Shown here in pieces: positions 45,990-58,340 of a stretch of 64,000 bases of DNA. The translations under genes were made by a program, and so were the position numbers. Position 1 is the stretch's first letter; every line of letters starts with the position of its first letter. The DNA is taken from positions 16,634,374 to 16,698,373 of the forward strand of contig OZ005607.1 of assembly GCA_963930655.1 (NCBI GenBank). The letters run 5' to 3'. The notes under the pieces were generated by a model that was given only the letters and a program-made list of their open reading frames with translations, was not told the origin of the DNA and did no database searches. Source of the DNA: Myrica gale (lineage: Eukaryota; Streptophyta; Magnoliopsida; Fagales; Myricaceae).

Positions 45990-48797
45990 TCATTCTCCTC
46001 TTAACTGGGGGTACTTCTCATACATATCGCTCTCTAACTCCCAAGATGCCTCCTCTACCCCATGATTCCTCTATAGAACCTTTACAAGCGGTATCACCTT
46101 TGTCCGCAATTGTTGCTCCTTTCTATCGAGAATCCTTACTGGCTCCTCTACATAGGTAAGGTTTTCCTTAATCTGCAAAGGTTCCTATTCTAACACAAGA
46201 GTGGGGTCAGACACATACTTGCGTAGGAGCGATACGTGGAACACATCGTGAACTCCTGCAATTGATGGCGGTAATGCCAGTCTGTACGCCATTGGTCCAA
46301 CACTCTCCAGGATCTCAAAAGGTCCTATAAACTGGGGCTGAAGCTTCCCCTTCTTCCCGAATCGTGCTACCCCCTTCGTTGGAGAAATCTTCAAAAACAC
46401 TTTACTTCCTTCTTCAAAGGCCAACTCTCTTCTTCGATTGTCCGTGTAACTCTTTTGCCGACTTTGGGCCGTAATAAGTCTTTCTTTGATCAACCGAATC
46501 TTCTCTTTTGTCTGCAAAATTATCTCCGGCCCCAACAGTCTCCCTTCTCCTACTTCATCCCAATATAATGGCGACCTACACCTCCGCCCGTATAAGGCTT
46601 CGTATGGTGCCATACCAATACTCGATTGGAAACTGTTGTTGTATGCGAACTCTGCTAACGACAGATACTGAGCCCAGCTACCTTTGAAATCAATGACACA
46701 CGCTCGAAACATGTCTTCCAAGATTTGAATGGTCCGCTCAGATTGGCCATCCTTCTGTGGGTGGAAAGCAGTGCTAAAATTCAATTTAGTGCCTAGGGAT
46801 TCCTGCAATCTTCTCCAAAATCTCGACGTAAATCTCGGATCCCTGTCCGACACTATGCTCTTCGGTATACCATGGAGTCTCACAATTTCTTGGAGATACA
46901 CTTCAGCTAGCCTCTCCGGGGTATACTTCACCCTAATGGGCAGAAAGTGGGCTGACTTGGTCAATTGGTCCACCACTACCCATATTGCATTGTAGCCAGC
47001 TGTCGTTCTTGGTAGCCCTACAACAAAATCCATGGCTATTCCTTCCCATTTCCATTCGGGGATCTCTAGAGGCTTCAATGTCCCTGCTGGCCTCTGGTGC
47101 TCTGCTTTCAATCTCTGACAAGTCAGACATCGAGCGACATATTCCGCAATCTCCCTCTTCATATTCGGCCACCAATAAACTTTCTTGATGTCCTGATACA
47201 TCTTCGTTCCTCCAGGGTGAATAGTATAGGGCGTAGTATGCGCCTCTGCCAAAATCAACTCTTTGATTCCCCCATCACTAGGGTCACAAATTCTATTCCG
47301 GTACCTCAGCACTCCATCCCTATCCTCAAAATCGGGATCATTATTCTTTTCAATCCTTTCCCTAATCCCTACTATCACCGCATCGCTCTTCTGGGCCTCG
47401 CAAATTCGCTCCTCCAGCGATGGTTGCAATGACAGCCCTGCGATGGAAACATACCGATCTGCCAATACGAGCGTGATCTCCTCTCTTTTTAGATCCTCCA
47501 TGATCTCCTTCGCCACTACCTCCACGGCACTTGTTTCAGCCGACTTCCGGCTCAGGGCATCAACCACCACGTCAGCTTTTCCAGGATGGTAGCTAATGGT
47601 GCAATCATAGTCCTTAATCAACTCCAACCAGCGCAGTTGCCTCATATTCAGCTCCTTCTGAGTGTTGAAGTACTTGAGGCTCTTGTGATCCGTAAATATC
47701 TCGCATTTAACCCCATAGAGATAATGCCTCCATATTTTCAGAGCATGCACGACTGCAGCTAACTCCAAGTCGTGAGTGGGGTAATTCACCTCGTGGGGCC
47801 TCAATTGCCTCGACGCATAGGCTATGACCCTCTTGTCTTGCATCAACACACACCCAAGACCTTGCTTTGAGGCGTCCGTATAGATCTCGTACTCCCCATG
47901 CTCTGAGGGCAATGCTAACACCGGGGCAGTAACTAGATGAGCCTTTAACATCTGGAAACTTTGCTCACACTCATCTGTCCAGTGGAACTTAACGTTCTTC
48001 TTGGTCAACGAGGTCATCGGCATGGCTATCTTTGAAAATCCCTTGATAAACCTCCGGTAATATCCTGCTAACCCCAGGAAACTCCTTATCTCCTTAACAT
48101 TTGTAGGCCTCGGCCATTTGAAAACCGTATCAACCTTTCTGGGATCTATAACAATCCCTTCTCCCGACACTACGTGCCCTAAAAATCGGACTTGCTGCAA
48201 CCAAAACTCGCACTTGGAGAATTTAGCATACAACTTCTTCTCCCTTAGGATCTGCAAAATAATCCTGAGATGCTCCTCATGCTCCTCCTGGTTCCGAGAA
48301 TAAATCAGAATATCGTTTATGAACACCACCACAAACTTGTCCAGGAATTCCATAAATACTCTGTTCATCAAGTCATAGAATGCGGCCGGGGCATTAGTTA
48401 ACCCAAATGGCATCACCAAAAATTCGTAGTGACCATATCGGGTTCGGAAGGCCGTCTTAGGTATATCTCCCTCCTTTACCTTCAATTGGTGGTAACCCGA
48501 CCTCAAATCAATCCTTGAAAATTTTGTGCCCCCTGCAATTGATCGAACAAATCGTCAATGCGAGGTAGCGGGTACCTATTCTTCACTGTCACCGTATTCA
48601 GTTCCCTATAATCGATGCACATCGGAGACTCCCGTCCTTCTTCTTCACAAACAGGATCGGTGCTCCCCATGGCGACACACTCGGCCTTAGAAATCCCTTC
48701 TCCAGAAGATCTTCTAATTGGACTTTCAGCTCCTTTAGCTCTGCCGGAGCCATTCGGTAAGGCACTTTGGAAATTGGGACTGTCCCAGCTTCCAGTT
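45990..48797 (-). pseudogene. Chromovirus pol: RT, RNase H, integrase, chromodomain (damaged)
   Basis: The frame starts abruptly at the deletion joint with RT N-terminal sequence ([19 protein letters not shown]). Two one-base shifts before 48506 break RT. The main frame (48506-46185, 773 codons) then has RT residues with FIND at 62-65 where FIDD is expected (a lost catalytic Asp), RNase H (YTDAS, Asp211), an integrase zinc site (His423, His430, Cys460, Cys463) and the DDE triad Asp493, Asp554, Glu590. After a TAG at 46185-46187 the same frame continues with a chromodomain (YVEEPVRILDRKE... SWELE). This contains a second TAG in place of the conserved Trp and ends at 45990. The element cannot replicate on its own. 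Confidence 0.93.
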
Positions 48798-48798
48798 T

Positions 48799-51700
48799 GA
48801 AAATCTTTCTTTCATACTTGCTTGTAAAATTGGCCCTTGGCCCTTGAAAATCACTTATTCATACTTGTGCCATTCTTGGCCTTTTCATAATTATTTCATA
48901 TATCTTACTGTGGGCTCGCTCCATTTAACCCCTGAAGTCAGGGTTGTGCGTTCCCTTTGGAACCGTCCCCGAATTCCCTTGGAGACCTTACATATAGTCA
49001 AGCTAGCGCACCTTCTCGCATTCGTCCTTCAGTGGCTAGACATGACCCTTGGAGGCCCACACCTTCTCAATGTCCTTCAGTGTGGTTTGCACAGCTTCGT
49101 GGACTTACCCATCCTTCTCGCATTCGTCCTTCTGTATGGGAGTCCATCTTGATGGTACGGTACCGACCAGTGCCCCTTAACTTAACTTATCGTTTCATAA
49201 AAATTTTCATAGTCTTTCCATAAAATCATTGCATAAACATTCTCTTTGAAAAATTCATGCAATGCACATGTCGTGTCATGCTCGATTAAAATCTCATGCT
49301 TGTTCATGAAACGATGCAGTGTGTCATTCCAGTTTTGAAAAGAACCGCTTACTTTCCACTTACTATTCCACTTACAATTGGTCTTCCTTGGTAGTGTATA
49401 AGACACGTGGATCGCCTACAAGCGATTCAAATATTTCTTAGACTTTAAGAAATAGTACGTAATCATTGAACATTTGCATTTTTGAAATCGGTTATCAACC
49501 AAAGATATATATATATATATCGCTGAAATTATTTTAATCATTTAAAAAATATTTTATTTACTCCTCTCTTTAACTAATATTCAAAACTTAGTTTATTAAA
49601 TCATTAATATTTTTATTGCAATATAATATATATTTATACATGTCTTGATTAGGGTTTAATTAACACCAACGGATTTAGGATCAGACTTAAGTCTCTCATT
49701 ATTTCATGTGCTCTATTTAAATCTTACATTAAACCACTAATAGCTTTAATCATGATTAAATCTTGATTTGGACCTTAAACCTCAGTCAATCCGAAATACT
49801 AGCCCTAACTAGGGTTCCGAATAATATTTTTATTACATGTTTATGGTTCCTCAATATTATTCCAATTAGCCAAATCCCCAACACAACAATTATAACCTAT
49901 TTATCATAATTTACAATTAGGGTTCTTTTACTTTAACCATTCGGCCAACACTAATTTTATGCATCCTTTAATCATAACTTCAACTCCAATGGTGATCCCA
50001 TCCTCCATTCAAAAATTTCACAACCTAGGATCTAAGAATCCAAACACCAACACAATATATCATGCTTATACCATTCGGCCAACACATGTTTTCATCCAAA
50101 TAATTAGGTTTTCTTTTGTTTCCTTCAATTTGCATGCATCCTTTACCTAACATAATTATCTACCATTCATTAAGTCATAAATCTTGCACATATCATGGCC
50201 AATGTTCAGATCTAAACATATACAAAATTATACATGAAGACCTAAGCATATCATATTCGGCCATACCTCAAAATGTCACATTTTTCATGCTAAAAATTAT
50301 AACATGCATATCCTTTGCATTTGTTACCTAACTAGCACGCATCAACTTCATATCTTCATCAAATACTCCCATCAACAATAGATCTATACTTTAGGAACTT
50401 CGACAACAATAGATCTAAGGAAATATCCAACTTACATTCGGCCAAACATACATAAGTCTAGATCTAAACTTATCTAACATACATTGTTCTCCTTTTGTAT
50501 GTATGACCTATTTGCATGCATTAACTCCATAGATCCGAACCTCTTTCACATGTACATTGTTTTTACATCATCAAGACCATAGTTAAACACTTATCTAATA
50601 TTAGAGAGTCCAACAACACAAGATCTAAGCATATAATTCGGCCATCATTATACTAAACCAACAACATCACATTTTTGGTCTTACCTTGTTGATGATCCCA
50701 AGCTTGAGTACCTAGAAAAATAAAATGTCCTAGGTTAGTACTTATGAAAAATTTAGGTAAGATTATCAAATAAAACCAAGCTTACCTCTACCTTCACCAA
50801 ACTTTTACCTAAACTCCTCTTTCTTCCAAGTTTCGGTTCACCCTCCTTAGAATATGTACAAGCTTGATTTGTGGTGCTAATGTGGGTTCTATTGTGGGTA
50901 AAAGAATGTGGTAAGCTTGAATGATTAGTCCTAATGGAAATGGACTAACTTCTTCAAGAGAAATGAGACTAATGATTAGGGTTTTCAAGGAAGAAATGGG
51001 GTTGCACAAGGAGAGATTTGGTCACCACAAAAGAGGTCTAACTTAGGTTCTTGGAGTGTGATTTAGAAGGCAAGAAGAATGTGGTCTAGATTGCAAGAGG
51101 AAAAGGAAGTAAACCTTGAGCTTTGATGTGTGGTTCGGCCAAGAGAAGAAAGTGGGAGGGTTGAGAGCAAAATGCAATATTCGGCCAAGTGAGGAAGAAA
51201 TGGAGTGAAATGAAATGCTAGGTGTGAGGTGTGAGACAATTGAATCTCCCAAGGAGAGTTAATGCTATGACAATGACAAAGACAAGGTGAGAATGACATG
51301 AGAGAAGTGTGAAGGAGGGAAAAGGGGGATGAATGGGGTTGGCCGGCCAATGCTCTCCTTCTCTCCTCATCTCTTCAACTTTTTCTCACATCACTCTTGT
51401 CTCCCAAAGCATGGCTTGCATTGAATTGATTTCTCTCTCCCCTCACATGATCCCTACGTAAATCCCACTTCTCCCTTGCTTTTTCTCTTCTTTTTACTTC
51501 CATGTGTTTTCTTGTCTCATTGAATGCATCTTACACATCTTACACTTCACATGGCAATTTACTTTTGGCTTTTCAATTCACCACATGCTCATTCACGTAA
51601 AAGCCATGTCCTTGACTCTCATTTGCTTTGTTTGGTTGCCTTCCAACCAACTTAGTTACTATCACATTTGAAAAGCAACTAACTTTCAACTCGGTTACTA

Positions 51701-52410
51701 GTTCACCTAACTTATCTCTTATAAGCTCTCTAGCTTATCTAATCCATTCCATTAGCTTATCATCTCATAAGCATGATATCTTATCTTATGATAATGGCTC
51801 CAGCCTATCTCTACAATAACCACAAGGACTTATCACCCTAAAAGTTTCCTAACCTATCATCATGCTTGCTTATCACTATGATAAGCAAGTGTACTTATCA
51901 TTTTAAATCTCTCTTAAACCTTATCACATGCTTAAATAACTTATCATTTAATATTCTAATGAAAATTCTACTTATTAATCTAGGCCACATGGTAATAATA
52001 TATGCCACATATGAATGACAAAAAATATTCAATCAATTTCTCAAAAGGAAATTCATGATTTTATCCATTAACTATTTTCGGCCTATATAATGAAATCTTC
52101 AATCAAAATTCAAATTTTATGGACCATGAAACATATTAAGTAAATGAAAAATATAAATTCATAAGAGAGAAACTTACCTTGCAAATTTTGGCTCCTAGGA
52201 AAATATAATTTAAACTTTGTATAAAAATGACAAGAAAATTATTTAGGAAATTTCATGAAATAAAATCTCATTTTAATCAATGTACCATAACATAAAGATT
52301 AGGCCATACATTGGCCAAAAATATGGCCCCATGATAAAATTAAAGCTAATACATCGGAAAATAAAAGATAATACATAAGAAATAACATAGGAGAAAATCA
52401 GGGTCTCACA
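48799..52410 (-). repeat. 5' LTR of the chromovirus, truncated (3612 bp)
   Basis: Matches the 3' LTR except for the missing inner 470 bp (equivalent to 40849-41318). The break falls inside GAAAATCTTTCTTTC, where pol sequence begins immediately. Confidence 0.92.
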
Positions 52411-53415
52411 TTTATATATATAGGTCTACACTTGTTGTGCCTCTATTAAAAAGGATGATGGACTCTGTCATTTGAGGTAATGATCTTAAGCAGACGAGTG
52501 AGTGCACTGTAAGAGTACATGCACTGAACAAGATCAAATGTGAATACCTTCTGGAAATAATCACTGATGGTAAGAATATTATGTAGCACAATTAGCTTAT
52601 GGTATCCTCAAACCTGAGAGGTTTATGCAAATCTGTTTTTTTTTGTACTGGCACTTTGACCGACTCATTTGGTGATGATCTTTCTAGGTAGGTCAAATAT
52701 TTAAGACAACGTTGGGTCTTGTACATGATAAATGAGTTTGTATGAATGCTCAACAAGGAATCCACCAATATTTTTGTGAGACAGTATATATTTAGTATAT
52801 CTGTATAGAGTTGGACTCGAAAAGAAATTTCTAGCTTAAGGAGTTTTGTGAAAATATTTTTTAATTTATTTGTGAAATTGTTTTGGAAACACTTTAAGAG
52901 TCCAACGGATTACAGATTGTGTATTAAGAATTGTATGAACTAGGATATAATCAGTGATCTTATTCCGATCCTATTGGCTTATGTGGAATATAACATGGTG
53001 GAAGGATAAATAATCAAATAATTATTAGCAAAAATGATTTTACTATCACAAAGCCAAAGGTCATTGTGATATATTAATGGACATGATCACAATTTTTAGA
53101 AGCTGATAAATTCAGTATAAAAGATATAAGGGAGTTATTGAAAAATAGTTTTTTCATGATGATCCTACGACTGAAATTTGAGATCACTAAAGATCTCACG
53201 CACGAGCACTGTTGAAGTTTTGGAGTGAGCCATTATATAAACTCAAGACTTTCATTTTAGAGAGTGAATGATGAACTTGAGAAAGGAGAAAATATTCTCT
53301 CTCTAGAAACTCTCTTAAGAATTGTGAGCGTGAATCCGAAGAAGGCAACACGCTTGGGTTGCTTTGATTTCAACGATCCACATTCTGCTATGACTCTGAG
53401 CATTGAATCTTGCTC

Positions 53416-53427
53416 TGGTATTAGAGC
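53416..53427 (+). promoter_or_regulatory. Primer binding site of the copia element
   Basis: TGGTATTAGAGC differs by one base from TGGTATCAGAGC, the usual plant copia site complementary to the initiator Met-tRNA. It lies 13 bp after the presumed LTR end. Confidence 0.85.
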
Positions 53428-55086
53428 TCAGATTTGGTGAAATCTTTCAGCTCAGGTTAGTGTTGTTTCTCTAACTCACGCACATAGGAACATGATCAAA
53501 TGAGATTTGATGGATAAAAACACGACTTTTTGTTGTTTAAAAGTGATTTCGTACTATGTACTACATTATTCTATGCTTGCATGTTGGGTTTGCTTATTTA
53601 AAAATACAATCACTTAAAAGAAATGTTATGTGCACGTGTGCTCAAAATATTCCATGGATTGAGACTTCCATTTGAGTTCTTTCTCACGTGCATTTGTCTT
53701 TTTAGTGAATCTGTACACTATCTCGTGTAAATCTGTGGTTGCATTTGTTATCCTTTTGTGAGACAAAATGTAAACCGGGCAAGAGAAGTGTTCTCTGTGC
53801 TCGAAGAGAGAAAAATCACAAAGAGAGGGCGAGAAACTCTCTCTCGGCCTTAGCTTCTCCCCACCCCCGGTGGCTGTGACTGTCGGCTAAGGACCATGCC
53901 AGGTGGGACCGGCGAGGTCGTTGGCGCCACCATAGGCTATGAGCAGTTGTTGCTGTAATGTACACAAATGGGCACACGAGTTGGCTCCCACGCCACCCAC
54001 GACCACCAAAAGTCCTGGGGAGGCTGGCCAAGGGTTGGCTTGGTGGGCGCGGCCAGCAATGGTCTTCAATGCCGTTGCGTGAGCTCCCCCCACCCCCTCG
54101 AAGGGGCACAATCATCGCTCAAAGGATAAAATCTCAGGATTGCTCACTTGGGAAAAATTGGTAGGGCATCACAAGCCTTACCAGGCCCAGGCCCAGTCTA
54201 GATAAAAAATGGAAGGAACGGGCTTTTGGGAAATGAGTTGGAAGGGGCTGTGGGCCAACCCAACTGGGGCAGTCCATGACCCATGAGGCTCCCCATGGCC
54301 AGATAAGGTGCGGCCCAAAGCGTTGTTGGATCGGATTAGACCCAAACCCAGACCAGTACCTTAATCGGGTTGGACCTGGATCGGGAGATCGAACCCAACT
54401 TGGTTTGATCTGTCGTCATCAGTGGTTGGATTGGTTTGATCGAGTTGACACAATGTTATCGGTTTTGACAAAAAAAATATATTTAATGCAAATGTTAAAT
54501 AAGATAATTTATAGGAAGCAAATCTTATAGCCCCCAATTGTTGGTAGATGCGAATTCTATTTGATTAAAGGTTGGATAAAGCTAAATAGTTTATGTCAAT
54601 TTCTTGATCTTATAGCTTGTCTCATATATTTCTTTGGAAGATAAATGAGTGTGTCTAAGTAGTGAGGATGTTAACGAAAATAATATCACCAGACCCTTTA
54701 CAAAATTATATATCATTCAGACGATGGTTGCACTTAACCAAATAAATACATACACTAAAATAGTGAAGATTGTGTTTATGCTGGTGGCCAAAAGAAGTAT
54801 AAAGAATCATAAGCTTTGTGTACGCATTGATACACAACATGTGATGTGATCATGATAAGTATGTTTTACATGCTTTTACAAGTTGTGCCATGATTACTAA
54901 AATAGGATTCATAAGGGAAAAGTTCTTGATACTCACTACAAACACTAAATATAAATATTATATTATGTGTTTTTATTTGAGTGATGTGATTCAGTGGGAG
55001 GTACCATTAGTTATTCAAAATCCTATACTAATGAAAATTTGTATATACATGTGAATTGACTTTGTATGTTTTTTCAGATTCATTAT
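53428..55086 (+). other. Untranslated leader of the copia element, with a GC-rich block
   Basis: No conserved coding sequence. Positions 53830-54130 are GC-rich with many CCACC/GGTGG words. Frames of up to 99 codons on both strands there are compositional and have no domain. Confidence 0.5.
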
Positions 55087-55920
55087 ATTGAACCCATTGT
55101 CTAGAATTTTAGATGGGAACAAATGAACTGGGCCAAACTTTCTTGACTGGAAGAGAAATCTCAGGATTGTACTCACGATTGATAAAATTGCTCATGTCCT
55201 AAAGGATGAGACCCCTCAGCTTGCTTTAGTTGATGCCACACAGGAGCAAAAAGTTGCTTATGATAAGTGGCATGAGGCAGACGAACTGGCTCGATATTAT
55301 ATGTTGGTCTCGATGACCAATATTCCAGAAGTAGGGTGAAGGCCTAGCTATTGAAAACGATATGTTTTTATATCTTCAGGAGTTATTTGGAGAGCAGAGT
55401 CTGTCTACACGCAAGCAGGTTATGAAACTGTTGATGAGCACCGAAATGGTGGAGAGTGCTCTAGTTTGGGATCATGTGCTGAAAATGTTATCGTTCATCA
55501 CTGAACTTAAACACTAGCTGCAAAGATAGACAATGAGACAAAAGTTGGAGCGATATTGACGTCTTTGCCTGAGTCATTCAACCAGTTCATATTAAACTAT
55601 AATATGAACATGATGAGATTGCTTTGTCAGAGCTGCTCAATATGTTGGAAGCAGCTGAGGAACTTATCAAACATGAGAGAAGTTATCTAAAGGTATTGGA
55701 CAAGTCAACCAACGTTGAACTTAAGCCTAAGGGGAAGATGTTCATGAAGAAGAAATTATCTCAATCCAAGAAAGAGGACACAAGCGACTTAAACAAGAAA
55801 GATAATAAAAATTGTTTCAACTGTGACAAGTCAGGTCATTGGAAAATGAGTGAGGTCACTGGAAAAGGAATTACCTAGCATATCTAGCTTCACTAAAGAA
55901 AATGATTCTTTTGAAGGTAT
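55087..55920 (+). pseudogene. Copia gag, multiply frameshifted
   Basis: In successive frames it shows the plant copia gag order: NFLDWKRNLRIVL, an ALVDATQEQKVAYDKW block, ARYYMLVSMTN, LQELFGEQS, then LTSLPESFNQFILNYN, ELLNMLEAAEELI and a CCHC-type knuckle (CFNCDKSGHWK). An early in-frame TGA, several one-base shifts and a small duplication near 55840-55870 disrupt it. The final cysteine of the knuckle is replaced by Tyr. Protease was not seen after it. Confidence 0.85.
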
Positions 55921-57849
55921 ACATATCAATTAAAATTGATTTAATAGTGTCCACTAAATTTCTAATGTGTCAATTTTGGTACAATATATCACTTATGCAA
56001 TATGTTGCAGGGGTTCAAGGAAACCTGGAAACAAGGTGTTGAGGAAACTGTTTTTTAAGAATTGAAACGAGTGACAGTGTTACAGCGATCTCCATTAGGG
56101 TTTTTTCATTTGAGTCTATGAAAGTTTGAAGCTCTACAAAGAGGATTAATTGAAATAAAAGATTAATCACAATTAATGGATATGCAATTCCAAAGATACC
56201 ATTTATATTTAAACAAGAAACTAATGAAACAAAATAAAGAGAAAAGAAGCAAACGCAAGATTTTTATCTGGTTTAGTAAACCCGCCTATGTCCACCCGTT
56301 AAGCTCCTTTACCGAGTATTGAGGTATATCCACTAAACTCCATTCAACTAAGGGAAAAGTTTATTTACACTTAAGCTTGAGAAAAACTTCTTCAAGTCTC
56401 AAGAACGAGTTTGAGAACATTTATGAGGTGTAGATGGATGAACGAAATTACTTAATTAGATTCCCTTGATGGAGTGAATATTAAAATGAAAATTCCTATC
56501 TCTTAGGCTTTAGACAATAACAAGGATGTGAAAATGTTGATTATGTGTGAATGATGTGAGAAATAAGATTCAAAAGGTTTTTTTATCACTCTTGGGCTTA
56601 ATAAATGATAAATGATCGCTCAGCAGCATTTATGAGGTTTATGGATGGTCTTAAATAGGCCTCATAAGTAAATACCAATGCATTAGCCCAATGTTATTTC
56701 TTAAACAATCCATTTTTTATGATAATAAAAAATTCAAGTTGCTTTGAAGAATTTTAGAACTCGTTTTTTCAATCCACATTTTCAAATAAGTGTTTCAAAA
56801 GATCTAAGTTATCTCTGGAAAAAGTCCTAAACGAGTTTAAATACCAATGCATAAGTTAAAAAAAGTCAATTTGTTTATTGTAGGTGTTCATAGATGAATT
56901 GGAGTGGAAACGACACTTTCAAGTTGCTGAAAATCCTCTCCAACATTATTGGTGTCGACACATCACACTGTCACTCAAGAGCATGTTTGACAGTGTCGAC
57001 ACATGGAAAGATGGTTTCGACACATTACACTGTCACCCGAGAACATGTTTGACGGTGTAGACACATTGTACTGGCATCCGAGAGCACATTTACAGACCAA
57101 TTTTGTGGTGTCGATATATGTTGCGATTTTTTGCAGAAAATCTTGAAAGGATGCCAACACATTATTTTGTTCTAAAGTGAATTGGGTACCCCTTCAATGG
57201 CACAAAAAAGTCTCTTGAAGACCTTTCAAGACAATAGGACTATAAATAGAATAAGATGAAGAGATAAAAATAAGAACTTGCACATTTTGTCAAGATAGAT
57301 GCTAGTGCTTTGAAGAGGAAAGAGAACTCACCTCCCAAGAAAGCTAGTGCTCACATCTGCCAAGATAAATGTTTTCTCACTCAAATCTTTTTTTTTTTCT
57401 CATCATTGTGTTTTACACTTACTTATTTGGCTTAAAGAGTCATTCTTTATTATTCCCTTGTACCCATCTTTTGTAAAACACTAGAGTGTTGTGGAACATG
57501 GTCCTACTCGTATGGGTAGAAATCCCTTGGGTTATTAGGCTCCTAAAACACTTTATAACGGTTACTTAGCACCTGTGAAGCTAAGGTGTATTTGTTATTT
57601 GGAGAATAGTGGAGAAAGCTGAAGGATGTCAATAGCCGTGGGGATGGATGTAGGCAAGTGTTGGCTGAATCACCTAAAAATACTGGTGTCATCTCTCTAA
57701 CCCTTGCTCTTCTTTAGTTGCTTTATATTTGTGTTTGTGGTTGATTATTTGATTGAATAATTATAGAAATTTTTTAGTTTTTATTAAAACTCATTTCACC
57801 CCCCTCTTGGGTTGTTTTCTAGAATCACACCTTTCTTCAAATAAGCCTA
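55921..57849. mobile_element. Decayed retroelement sequence, LTR-like motifs
   Basis: Contains GGTTTAGTAAACCCGCC... CTATGTCCACC (56262) like the 39.87-kb and 10.34-kb motifs, and ends near CATTTCACCCCCCTCTTGGG (57784). Imperfect repeats around TGTCGACACAT with CACTGTCAC (56950-57065) lie in the middle. No coding domain seen. Confidence 0.4.
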
Positions 57850-58140
57850 GAGCACCTCTTGATGTTTGGCATGCACGCTTATGACATCCGAATTATCGGA
57901 TCCTAGAGCATCTCAAACATAAAAATGTTCTTTCTTACACTAGTCATAAGAAAATCAATGGTTCTAATTTATGTGTTGGTTGCAGGCTTGGAAAAAGCCA
58001 TCGACTTCCTTTTAGCAATAATAATTAACATTCGGATTTTCTTTTAGATCGAATTCATTGTGATTTGTGGGGTCCTTCCCCTATTACTTCCTCTTCTGGC
58101 TTTCGATATTATGTTGTTTTTATTGATAGTTTAGTAAATT
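57850..58140 (+). pseudogene. Copia GAG-pre-integrase / integrase start fragment
   Basis: One frame reads DVWHARL, stop, HPNYRILEHL, then CVGCRLGKSHRLPF, stop, and IHCDLWGPSPITSSSGF with YYVVFID. These are the pre-integrase zinc motif and the first catalytic Asp of Ty1-copia integrases. A TGA and a TAA interrupt it, and it ends before the second Asp. It follows decayed LTR-like sequence instead of the gag at 55 kb, so it may be from a different copia copy. Confidence 0.8.
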
Positions 58141-58189
58141 ACTTATATATATATTTATATAGGTAAAGTAAACAGATCAAAACTAATCT

Positions 58190-58336
58190 TTCTTGAAAAA
58201 TGGAATAAAAAAAACCCTTTGTTAGAAGTTATAAGGAGCCCACTATGAAAAAAGAATGAGGGTTGTAATCTACAAATTGATTCTTTTTTAGCGATTTTTG
58301 GTAAACCGTATGCATCAAAAGATGCGCGTACGGTTC
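58190..58336 (+). other. Possible plastid group II intron fragment with domain V-like hairpin
   Basis: 58304-58336 folds as CCGTATGCATC / GATGCGCGTACGG with an AAAA loop and a 2-3-nt asymmetric bulge, the shape of group II domain V. The usual AGC triad reads AAC or AAA here. The preceding about 110 bp is unlike CACTA coding sequence and resembles plastid intron sequence. TNP2 coding homology starts immediately after, at about 58341. It could be a nuclear plastid-DNA insertion or a coincidental hairpin. Confidence 0.35.
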
Positions 58337-58340
58337 CTAA

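Larger units (their letters stand above)
40849..52410 (-). mobile_element. Ty3/Gypsy chromovirus (Tekay/Del-like), internally deleted, TSD TTTAT
   Basis: TG...CA ends (TGTCACGCC at 40849, GTCTCACA at 52410) are flanked by TTTAT (40844-40848 and 52411-52415). The element is encoded on the minus strand: 5' LTR 48799-52410, pol 48797-45990, an extra ORF, polypurine tract, 3' LTR 40849-44933. The last 470 bp of the 5' LTR, the primer binding site, gag and protease are missing, fused directly to the RT start at 48797/48799. The LTRs are highly similar, so insertion was fairly recent. The clade is inferred from the C-terminal chromodomain and the RVHDVFHVS-type integrase tail. Confidence 0.92.
40443..53402 (+). 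mobile_element. Ty1-copia (Angela-like) 5' LTR split by a nested chromovirus
   Basis: Begins TGTTGGAAATATGCC, the start typical of Angela/Tork-type LTRs. It resumes after the nested element at 52416 and ends near 53402 just before the primer binding site. Without the nested 11.6 kb, the LTR is about 1.4 kb including an internal 177-bp duplication. The matching 3' LTR was not found in the window. Confidence 0.7.

Noticed and set aside
53816-54164. Overlapping GC-rich frames on both strands as genes
   Set aside because: They are composition-driven open frames in the copia leader, with no domain or splice structure.
54276-54849. Frames of 84 and 66 codons as genes
   Set aside because: They lie between the copia PBS and gag, have no motifs, and the sequence is AT-rich leader.
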